Part shown: in pieces, positions 43,254-51,600 of the stretch | Layout of the letters: each line of letters begins with the position of its first letter | Position numbering within the stretch: position 1 is the first letter of the stretch | NCBI RefSeq assembly: GCF_013376045.1 | Contig: NZ_JABMJG010000003.1 | Coordinates: 434,001 to 498,000 of the forward strand | DNA length: 64,000 nt | DNA from: Variovorax sp. SG517 | GTDB taxonomy: Bacteria > Pseudomonadota > Gammaproteobacteria > Burkholderiales > Burkholderiaceae_C | Direction: 5' to 3' | Made by a program: the position numbers and the translations under genes | Notes under the pieces: model-generated | What the model was told of the DNA's origin: nothing | Seen by the model: only the letters and a program-made list of their open reading frames with translations | The model's database searches: none

Positions 43254-46200
43254 TCAACGGGCGCCAGCTTCGGGAGGCCGAACGTCCGCCGGATGCCCGC
43301 CGACCGGATGCGGCGCCACCTGGTAGTTGTTGCGGCCCGCGCCCTTGGCCTGGTAGAGCATCTCGTCGGCTTGCCTGACGAGCGCGGCGGCCGTCGCGTC
43401 GCCGCCCTGGTAGAAGGCCACGCCGATGCTCGTCCTGACGAGGATCGTGCGCTCCTCCAGATCGAATGGCAGCTGCATGGCGTCGATCAGCTCGGAGGCC
43501 ACCGAGATCGCGGCATCCGCGCCGGGCAGGCCTTCCATGATCACAGTGAACTCGTCGCCGCCCAGGCGCGCGCGGACGTCGCCGGAGCGCAGCGCCTGCG
43601 ACAGCCTGCCCGCGAAGCCGCGCAGCAGCTCGTCTCCCACCTGGTGCCCGAACTGGTCGTTGATCTTCTTGAATCCGTCGATGTCCAGGTACATCAGCGC
43701 CATCAGCGCGCCGGCGACCCGGGCGCGCTCCATCGCTTCTTCCAGGCGCGCCTCGAAGCCCGAGCGATTGGCGAGGCCGGTCAGGGGATCGACCTGGGCA
43801 AGATTCACGAGGCGCTTCTCCTCGAGTTTCTGCCGCGTGATGTCGGTGATCACGGCATGGAAGCCGACGATGGCCTCGTCGTTGACCGCGGGCTGCGGGA
43901 TGTACTGGGCCTCGTAGCAGTAGTAGCTGTCGCTCTTGGCGACCTCGCTCTGGAAGGTGACGGTCTCGCCGGCCAATGCCGCGCGGATGTGCGGCCGCAG
44001 GGCCTGGTAGTCGGGCTCGCCCAGCAGCTCCTGCACGGTATGCCCCTGGATCTGCTCGCGCGAGAGCCCGAAGCCGCGCTCGTAGGCCAGGTTGTTGAAC
44101 CGGTAGCGCTCCTCCGCGTCGATGTAGGCCACGCGCATCGGCAGCGCATCGGCCACGGTGCGCAGGCGTGCCTCGCTTTCCTGCAGCGCTTCCTCCGCCT
44201 CGTGGTGCGCGGTGATGTCGCTGTCCAGCGTGTAGAGGCCGATCACTTCGCCGTGCTCGTCGCGCTCCGGCACCAGCGTGGCCTGGACGTCGCGGCGCCC
44301 GCCGGGCGTCTTCAACCGGCGCTCGTAGGTGACCTGTCGCCCGGCCAGTGCCGCCCGCAGGTGCGGCTCCATCTCGGCCCATGCTTCCTCGCCGTAGAAC
44401 TTCCACAGCCCCATGCCCAGCAACTGCTCGGCGGGAATGCCGAACCAGTCCTGGTGGGCCTTGTTGACGAACCGGAACCGCAGGTCGCGATCGAGGTAGG
44501 AGATCAGCGCCGGCAGGTGGTCCGTTACCATACGCAGGCGATGCTCGCTGTCGCGCAGCGCGCGTTCCGCGGCCTTGGCCGCCGAGATGTCGCGCGTCAG
44601 GCCGGAGAAGTACTCCACCTTGCCGTGCTTGTCGCGATGCGCGATCACCATGTGGCTCGCCGGGAACGCCTGGCGCCTGGCGTCCCACACCATCGACTCG
44701 CCCACCCAGATGCCCGTGCGCACGGCGGTTGGCACGATCTCCGCGCGGAGCCTTTCCAGGGTCTCCGGCGGATTGAAGTCGGCCACGCTGAACTGCTCGA
44801 TCGGTGCGTCGAGCGCCAGGCCCGTGCGCAGCCGTGCGGCCGGGTTCATGTAGATGAGCCGCCCCTTCGCGTCCAGCTGGACGATGTAGTCGGTCGTCAT
44901 GTCGAAGATGGCGGTCAGCGTGCGCAGCGCCTGCTCGGCGCGGGTTCGCTCGGTGATGTCGGTCACCGTGCCCACATGGCCGAGCACGCGGCCGTCCGCC
45001 GCGAGCACCGGCCGGCTCTTCAGCGCAACCAGCACGCGGGTGCCGTCCCTGCGATGGAGCCGGCGCGTGACTGCCACCGATGTGGCCGAGCTCGCCAGGC
45101 GCACCCACTCCTGGCGAACCGTCTCGCGGATCTCCTCGCGCACCAGCGTGAGCCAGCCCGCGGCCGCATCCCCGCGCGCGAGACCGTGGATCGCCAGGTA
45201 CTCGTCGTTCACGTAGGTCATGCGGCCCTGGTTGTCGCAGCGGAACAGGCCTACGGGCGAAGCGTCGGTGACCGCGGCCATCTCGAGCCGCTGCTCGCGC
45301 AGCTCGGCCATCAGCGCGTCGAACTCGCGTGCGAGGTCTCCGCGCTCGTCGTTGGCGACGACATCGAGCCTGACCTGGCTGTCGGGCGAGCGGCGCAGGG
45401 TGCGGATCGCACTGCTCAGCGCCTCCAGCGGGCGCATCACCCACGCGGTTCCCGCCCAGACCAGGAGCGCGCAGCCCAGGCCCAGCCAGAGCAGCTGCAG
45501 CAGCAGGTTCCGCCGCACCTGCTCCAGCGGCGCGTAGGCCGTGGCGGCTGGCACGACCAGGCGCAACTCCCAGCCGGCGGCGGGAATGGCGGCATGCGTG
45601 GTCATGTCCTTGCCGATGCCGTCGTCAGAGGCGAGGGCGCTCGCGGGCTTGAGCAGCAGGCTCGCATCGGGGTGCATGACGATCTGCGGGGACGGGCCGC
45701 GCGTGACGATCACGTAGTGGCCGCCCCGGCCGACGGTGGCGCGGCTGAGATCGCCGAGCACGTTGGCGCGCTGCAGGTTCAGCGCCGCACCCAGCACGCC
45801 GGCGAGGCGGCCGTCCGTTTCGTCCACGGGCACGGCCATGATGACCGCGGGGTGCTGGGCGCTCCTGGTGAGAAGGGGCGCCGAGATCGTGGGCCGGCCC
45901 GTGTCGCGCACGCGGCGGAAGTAGTCACGGTCGGCAACGCTCGACGGCCGCGCGGTGGGAGGGTTGATCGCCACGATGGCGCCGTCCGGCGTGGCCAGCG
46001 CGGCGTTGTCGAACATCGTGCGCAGGTCCTGGTCCCCGAGGAAGCGCTGCTGCGCCGCAGGGTCGGCGAAACCGTGTGCGCCGAGTTCGCGGGCCGCGCG
46101 CGCCAGGGCGGACAGATGGACGCCGAGCTTGTAGTCGAGGTCGGCGGCAGCGCTGTCGGTCAGCGCCTGCTGCTGCTCGCGCATCAGCCCGATGTACTCG

Positions 46201-46340
46201 CTGGACAGGCTCCGGTATTGCCACCAGCCCGTCATGCCGACCAGCACGAGCACCAGTGACGTGATCAACAGTGCCGTCTTCGTTCTCAGCTTGAACCGCA
46301 CTCGCTTTCCTCCGCCACCACGGGGTGGCCGTGACTGCAT
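43254..46340 (-). CDS. membrane diguanylate cyclase with Cache-like sensor and four PAS domains
   Basis: 1028 residues from the ATG at 46340; a further upstream ATG gives a longer, unconserved front. Two membrane helices (about 21-41 and 283-306) flank a periplasmic Cache-like sensor. HAMP-like and coiled residues follow, then four PAS domains, starting near LEMAAVTDASPVGLFR, LTAIFDMTTDYIV, LRMVTDHLPALISYL and LRTVADALPMRVAYI. A C-terminal GGDEF domain has RLGGDEF (GGDEF at 927-931). The product inhibition site RxxD is present as RSGD at 918-921. It should make c-di-GMP in response to a periplasmic signal plus internal ligands. There is no EAL domain. Confidence 0.9.
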   Translation of the reverse strand: MQSRPPRGGGGKRVRFKLRTKTALLITSLVLVLVGMTGWWQYRSLSSEYIGLMREQQQALTDSAAADLDYKLGVHLSALARAARELGAHGFADPAAQQRFLGDQDLRTMFDNAALATPDGAIVAINPPTARPSSVADRDYFRRVRDTGRPTISAPLLTRSAQHPAVIMAVPVDETDGRLAGVLGAALNLQRANVLGDLSRATVGRGGHYVIVTRGPSPQIVMHPDASLLLKPASALASDDGIGKDMTTHAAIPAAGWELRLVVPAATAYAPLEQVRRNLLLQLLWLGLGCALLVWAGTAWVMRPLEALSSAIRTLRRSPDSQVRLDVVANDERGDLAREFDALMAELREQRLEMAAVTDASPVGLFRCDNQGRMTYVNDEYLAIHGLARGDAAAGWLTLVREEIRETVRQEWVRLASSATSVAVTRRLHRRDGTRVLVALKSRPVLAADGRVLGHVGTVTDITERTRAEQALRTLTAIFDMTTDYIVQLDAKGRLIYMNPAARLRTGLALDAPIEQFSVADFNPPETLERLRAEIVPTAVRTGIWVGESMVWDARRQAFPASHMVIAHRDKHGKVEYFSGLTRDISAAKAAERALRDSEHRLRMVTDHLPALISYLDRDLRFRFVNKAHQDWFGIPAEQLLGMGLWKFYGEEAWAEMEPHLRAALAGRQVTYERRLKTPGGRRDVQATLVPERDEHGEVIGLYTLDSDITAHHEAEEALQESEARLRTVADALPMRVAYIDAEERYRFNNLAYERGFGLSREQIQGHTVQELLGEPDYQALRPHIRAALAGETVTFQSEVAKSDSYYCYEAQYIPQPAVNDEAIVGFHAVITDITRQKLEEKRLVNLAQVDPLTGLANRSGFEARLEEAMERARVAGALMALMYLDIDGFKKINDQFGHQVGDELLRGFAGRLSQALRSGDVRARLGGDEFTVIMEGLPGADAAISVASELIDAMQLPFDLEERTILVRTSIGVAFYQGGDATAAALVRQADEMLYQAKGAGRNNYQVAPHPVGGHPADVRPPEAGAR

Positions 46341-46603
46341 GAATCGATGATAGCAAGGGGCTTTTCCCGAGCGCTCGAGCGATGGCCCCTGCGCCCGGCG
46401 CGGGATGGCGGACGTCCCCAATATGGGGCTCCGATCCCTCAATCGGGGCTTCTTCGCGGATTGCGCAGCACCTTTGTCGTTCTGGTTCGGTGCATGAGTC
46501 TTGTATACCACTGGCACGGTTCGTGCGGCTCGGGGCAGGCGCAGCCGGGCTCGGCCGTGCGCCCGACATCAAACCCACAACCACTCGTCATCGTTCAGGC
46601 ATC

Positions 46604-47395
46604 ATGAAATTCGGCAGATTGCAATTCGTTCTGGGGCTCGCGCTCGGCGCCCTCATGGCAACCGGGGCCGTCCACGCGCAAACCGCGCTGGACACCATCC
46701 TCAAGAACAAGAAGATCGCCATCGCGGTTCCCCCCGATTTCCCGCCCTACGGTTCGATGGACCGCGACTTCAAGATGCACGGCCTGGACATCGACATGGC
46801 CAACTACATCGGCAGCAAGCTCGGCGTGGAAGTCGACCTGATCCCCGTGACCAGCGCCAACCGCATCCCCACCCTGCAGAAGAAGAAGGCCGCGCTGGTG
46901 ATCGCCACGCTGGGCAAGAACCCCGACCGCGAGAAGCAGATCGACTTCACCGCCGCGTACTCGCCGTTCTACCAGGCCATCTTCGGCGCGAAGAGCCTGA
47001 ACATCAGGAGCTTCGCGGACCTGTCGGGCAAGTCGATCGCGGTCACGCGCGGCTCGGTCGAGGACCAGGAGCTCAACAAGGTCGCGCCCCCGGGCACCGA
47101 CGTCCGCCGCTTCGACGACAACACCCGCACCGTCGCGGCATTCGTGTCCGGGCAGGCGCAGCTGATCGCCACGGGCGCTTCCGTTGCGAACACCATCATG
47201 GCCAGCAACCCCGCGCTGGGCACCACCTACAAGCTGCTGCTGAAGGAGAGCCCCAACTACATCGGCGTGGCCAAGGGCGAAGACGCGCTGCGCCAGCGGG
47301 TCAACGCCATCATCGACGAGGCGAAGAAGAGCGGCGAGCTCGACCGGCTGTCCGTGAAGTGGCTGGAGCGCCCGGCCGGGGACCTGCCGCAGTAA
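46604..47395 (+). CDS. orphan amino-acid-type solute-binding protein
   Basis: 263 residues with a Sec signal peptide (LGLALGALMATGAVHAQ). A family 3 receptor: KIAIAVPPDFPPYG, MHGLDIDMANYIGSKLGVEVDLIPV, KKAALVIATLGKNPDREKQIDFTAAY (with the Arg that binds the amino acid carboxylate), and LIATGASVANTIMA. No permease or ATPase gene follows; the next gene is convergent. It is a different subtype from the receptor in the T6SS operon and has no Pro/Ala linker. It could deliver ligand to a distant ABC transporter or to the neighbouring diguanylate cyclase sensor (speculative; the genes are divergent across 263 bp). Confidence 0.85.
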   Translation: MKFGRLQFVLGLALGALMATGAVHAQTALDTILKNKKIAIAVPPDFPPYGSMDRDFKMHGLDIDMANYIGSKLGVEVDLIPVTSANRIPTLQKKKAALVIATLGKNPDREKQIDFTAAYSPFYQAIFGAKSLNIRSFADLSGKSIAVTRGSVEDQELNKVAPPGTDVRRFDDNTRTVAAFVSGQAQLIATGASVANTIMASNPALGTTYKLLLKESPNYIGVAKGEDALRQRVNAIIDEAKKSGELDRLSVKWLERPAGDLPQ

Positions 47396-47420
47396 GCACC
47401 TGAAAGCGGGCCGCCGATGC

Positions 47421-48233
47421 TCAGCGCCCGGCCGCCTCGACGATCACCCTGGTCACCGCCTCGGGCTGCGACGTCATCACGACGTGCGAGGCGCCCTTGA
47501 CCACCACCGTCTTCTGCGCATTGGCGCGCTGCGCCATGAAGGCCATGGCCGCCGGCGGGATGTTCTTGTCGCGATCGCCGTACACGAACCACGACGGCAC
47601 CGATTTCCATGCCGGAGCCTGCGCCGCCTCGTTCAGCGCCGCCTCGGCGATGGGCCGCTGCCCCACGGCCATCAGACGCGCCTTGGCGAGCGGAACGTCG
47701 GCCGCGAACTGCGCGGGGAACTTGTCCTGCTCGATGTACAGGTCCTTGCCGCCATCGGCGAGCGGCACCGCGGGCGCCAGCGTGGGGCCGAGCGTGCTGC
47801 CCGGGAACTTGCCCGTGAGGCCGATCGCCGTTTCGCCGGCCTCGGGCGCGAAGGCCGCCACGTAGACCAGCGCCTTCACGTTCGGCTTGCCGTTCGCGGC
47901 GGCAGAGATGACCGAGCCGCCGTACGAGTGCCCGACGAGCACCACCGGCCCCTTGACCGAATCGACGACGCTGGCGACGGAGGCTGCGTCGAACGAAGGT
48001 CCGCGCAGCGGGTTCGCCGCGGAGATCACGGAATAGTGCCGTGCCTCCAGGCGTTGCACCACGCCGTCCCAGCTCGACGAATCGGCGAAGGCGCCATGCA
48101 CGAGCACGATCGTCGGCTTGGTGGATGGGGCAGGGGCCGCCGGCTGCGCGAACGAGTGCAGGGGCGCGAGCGCGGCCAGGCCGAGCGTGTGGGCCATCAG
48201 GGTCGCGGCGAGACGGCGAGAGAACTTCTTCAT
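47421..48233 (-). CDS. exported alpha/beta hydrolase
   Basis: 270 residues with an N-terminal signal peptide (LAATLMAHTLGLAALAPLHSFAQ). The catalytic triad is visible: Ser in LVGHSYGGSVIS, Asp in VYGDRDKNIPP and His in KGASHVVM. PTIVLVHGAFADSSSWDGVVQRLEARHY is the oxyanion front of the small EstC/salicylate-esterase-like hydrolases. Substrate unknown. A direct repeat (48328-48343) shared with three other promoters lies 94 bp upstream of the ATG, suggesting co-regulation with the hydrolase and redox genes at 56-62 kb. Confidence 0.85.
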   Translation of the reverse strand: MKKFSRRLAATLMAHTLGLAALAPLHSFAQPAAPAPSTKPTIVLVHGAFADSSSWDGVVQRLEARHYSVISAANPLRGPSFDAASVASVVDSVKGPVVLVGHSYGGSVISAAANGKPNVKALVYVAAFAPEAGETAIGLTGKFPGSTLGPTLAPAVPLADGGKDLYIEQDKFPAQFAADVPLAKARLMAVGQRPIAEAALNEAAQAPAWKSVPSWFVYGDRDKNIPPAAMAFMAQRANAQKTVVVKGASHVVMTSQPEAVTRVIVEAAGR

Positions 48234-48602
48234 GACGATTCTTCCTTGGTTGATTCGGGTGGAACGGGATCGACCTGGGTCGACGGCGCTGAATCTAGGG
48301 GCGATGCGAAGGAAGCCGGGGCCGGTCTGTATGCCTGTGTGTCCGAAGGGCGTGACGTGACATTACTTTTCAAGCGGCCCGGCCGGAACCGCCGCGGCGC
48401 GCCCGGTTTGCGGTGGCGCATACCCGCGCCTAACAACACCTAACACCAGCCAACGGCCGCAGCGTCCATCTCGCGATCGGCGGAGTTCCAATGGCATCCG
48501 CGCCCAGCGCGCCCGGAGACGGGAAGACACAAGAACAACGGCGGACTCGACTCGGTGCCCACGCATTTCGCGGCCCCGGCCGGCCGCAAGAGGCCCACAT
48601 CC
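48234..48602. other. 369-bp gene-free region with the shared direct repeat
   Basis: This is the divergent promoter region of the alpha/beta hydrolase and the giant sensor kinase. It holds the direct repeat at 48328-48343 and no convincing gene. If the GTG at 48555 is used, the kinase starts inside it. Confidence 0.6.
48328..48343 (-). promoter_or_regulatory. 10-bp-phased direct repeat GACACA-N4-CATACA (hydrolase promoter)
   Basis: The minus strand reads GACACACAGGCATACA, two related hexamers one helical turn apart, 94 bp upstream of the alpha/beta hydrolase ATG. It matches three other sites at 57678, 61339 and 62135. Tandem direct repeats at 10-11 bp are the typical target of OmpR/PhoB-type winged-helix dimers. 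Confidence 0.55.
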
Positions 48603-51600
48603 ATGCCCATGCAACACCAGGAACTCGCCGGACAAGAAGAGCCAGAGGCGGTCTTGCCAGATGCTCCCGTCGTCGCGCAGCACGGGGCATCGTCGGTGCG
48701 ATACCGCGACTTTCGCGAACTGGGCGCGGGCACGCCGCGCCTGGAACGCGCACGCGCGCATGGCACAGCCTCTTCGCTCGTGGCCGGGCGCGGCCAGAGC
48801 ACGCCGGCCATTGCCGCGCTGCTTCAGCGGGAGTACTCGTTGCGCCACGTGCTTCGCGACGAGTGGGCCGCGGTGCCGATCGCGCTGGTGCCTCATGGAG
48901 AGAGCTTCCTGCTGATCCTGAAGGACTCCGGCGGCGAGCCGCTTCTGCGCGGTGCGGCGCCGTGTACCGACGCACACACCTTCGTTGCGATCGCGCTGCG
49001 CCTCACCGCCGCCGTGGGCGCGATGCATGCGGCCGGCGTGCAGCATCGCGCGCTCACGCCCGGTCGCATGCTGCTCGGCGAAGACGGCCGGGTTTGCCTC
49101 ACCGGATTCGGCCAGGCCGTCACGGTCGAGGACGAGGACAAGTCCGCGGGCGACGACCAGCTCTCCTGGGACGAGGACAGCTTCAACTACATGGCGCCGG
49201 AACTCGGCGCGCGCATGAACCTGCGCGTGGATGGGCGGGCCGACCTCTACGCGCTCGGCTGCATCTTCTACGAGCTGATGACCGGCAGGCTTCCCTTCGA
49301 GGGCGCCGATGCCGCCGCGCGCGTGCACGCGCATGCGACCCGGCTCGCGCGCGCACCCGTGGAATTGGTGCCGGGGCTTCCGGAGCAACTCTCGCTGCTG
49401 GTCATGAAGCTGCTCGAGAAGACGCCGGAGCTCCGGTATGCGGACGCTGCCGGCGTACTGGCCGACCTGCGGCGCTGCGAGACCCTGCTGTGCCAGCACG
49501 GGCGCATTCCCCGGTTTGCGCTCGATGCCTATTCGGCCCTGTGCAAGCCCGGCGGCACCGGCCTCGTGCTGGGGCGCGACGCCGAACTGCAGGCGCTGCT
49601 GGCGCTCTACCGCAAGGTTGCGGACAGCGCCGGTTCGGCGGCAGCCTGGATCTCGGGCCCGTCGGGCATCGGCAAATCGACGCTCCTGCGCGAGGTGGTG
49701 GCGCGCATGCAGCGCTCGGGCGCGCCGCTGCTGGCTGCGGCCAAGAGCGAGCAAGGGCACCGCGGCAAGCCGTATGCGCTGCTGGTGGAGGTGCTCGATC
49801 CGCTGCTGCAGCACGTGATCGGCTGTGCGAACGAGGAGTTCGCGGCCTGGCGCAATCGCATCGCCGCCGCCGCGAGGCCGGTGGAGCGGACCCTGGCGGG
49901 CTTGATGCCGGCGCTCGGCGTCATCCTCGGCGCGCCATCGGGGCAGCCAGTTCCCGCCTCCCCGGATGCGGCACCCGCGCTCGAACGCGAGCGCGTGCTG
50001 CAGGGCATGGCGCGGCTGATCGCCTGTTTCGCCGTGCCCACGCGTCCGCTCGTGATGCTGCTCGACGACCTGCAATGGGCCGACGTCGAGACCCTGCAGG
50101 TGCTTGAGCGCCTGCTGCATCAGCATGACGATGCAGCGCTGCTGCTCGTCGGAACCTTTCGCGACAACGAGGTGGACGTGACCCATCCGCTGCGCGCGGG
50201 CCGGCTCGCGGAAGTGCCTCGGGCCGTGCGCATCGAGCTCGGTCCGCTGGACGAGGGCGCCCTGCGCGAGATGATCGCGCTCACGCTGCAGCAGGACGCG
50301 AGCGGCGTTGGCGAACTGGCCGAGCTCATCGGCCGGAAGACCGAGCGGAATCCGCTCTTCGCCCGGCACCTGCTCCATCTGCTGGCCGACGACGGCCTGC
50401 TTGCCTACGACGCGAAGACCGCTTCGTGGCGCTGGAGCCTGGAACAGCTCGCGTCCCACCCCGGCGCCGACACCGTCGGCGACCTGATGGCGCACCGCTT
50501 CGAGCAACTGCCCTCGGCGACGCAGGCGGTACTGCGCCTGATGGCATGCCTAGGCCACCGCACCCCGCACGTGGAGCTTGCGCTCGCGATGGACGTGCAG
50601 CCCGGCACCGATGCAGCCTCGCGCCTGCACGCCGCGCTCGACAATGCGCGCGAAGCAGGCAGCATCCAGCGCGAGGGCGATGACTGGGTCTTCTGGCATG
50701 ACCGCATCCGCGAGGCCGCCTACGCATCGATCCCGCACGGGGAGCGGCCGCGCATGCACCTGCAGATCGTGCGCCGCCAACTCCGGCTTGCGTCCGATCC
50801 CGCGCGGATTTTCTCGCTCGCCGCGCAGGCCGGCCTCGCACACCCGGCCGTTGAGGCACCGCAGGAGCGATGCGACTTCGCGCGGCTGAATCTGCGGGCC
50901 GGCCGGCAGGCAAAGGCCGCGGCCGCACACCATTCGGCGCTCGGCTTCTTCCGCGCCGCGCTCGCCTTCCTGGGCGAAGCCGACACCAGCGAAGACGGCC
51001 TGCACGCGCGCGCTCTCTGCGGTGAGGCCGAGTTCATGACCGGGGCGCTGGAGGCCGCGGAGAGCCGCCTGTCGGCACTGGAGGAGGTCGCGGGGGACGG
51101 CATCTTCGGGGCCGATCTCGCGCGCCTGCGTGCGGCGCTGTACACCACGCTCGGCAACTTCGACCGGGCACTCGACGTGGGGCTGGCCTTCCTGCGCAAG
51201 TCCGGCATCGTCATGCCGAGGCGGCCCGATGCCGCGGCGGTCGATCGGGAGCATGCGGCGCTGCAGGAATGGATCGACCGGCACGGCATCGGGGCGCTGC
51301 GCCAGCTGCCCATCGTGGCAGACCCGCTGCGCCGGGCGATCACCGACATCTTCGCGGACCTCATTCCGCCGGCGCTGTACACCGACCAGAACCTGGTCGA
51401 CCTGATCCTGCTGCGCATGGTCGGCCTCAACATTGCGCAGGGCCATTCCGACGCGTCGGCGGACGGCTATGCCTGCATGACGCAGGTCTTCGGCGTGCGC
51501 TACGGCAACTACGCCGCCGCGCGGGAGTTCGGCGCGCTCGCGCTGCACCTGGTCGACGAGCGCGGCCTCGCGCTGTACCGGGGCAGGGTCTACATGACCT

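Noticed and set aside
46416..46428. The CCCCA-ATA-TGGGG hairpin before the orphan receptor gene
   Set aside because: The stem is only five pairs, with no U-run or partner; it is common by chance in GC-rich DNA.
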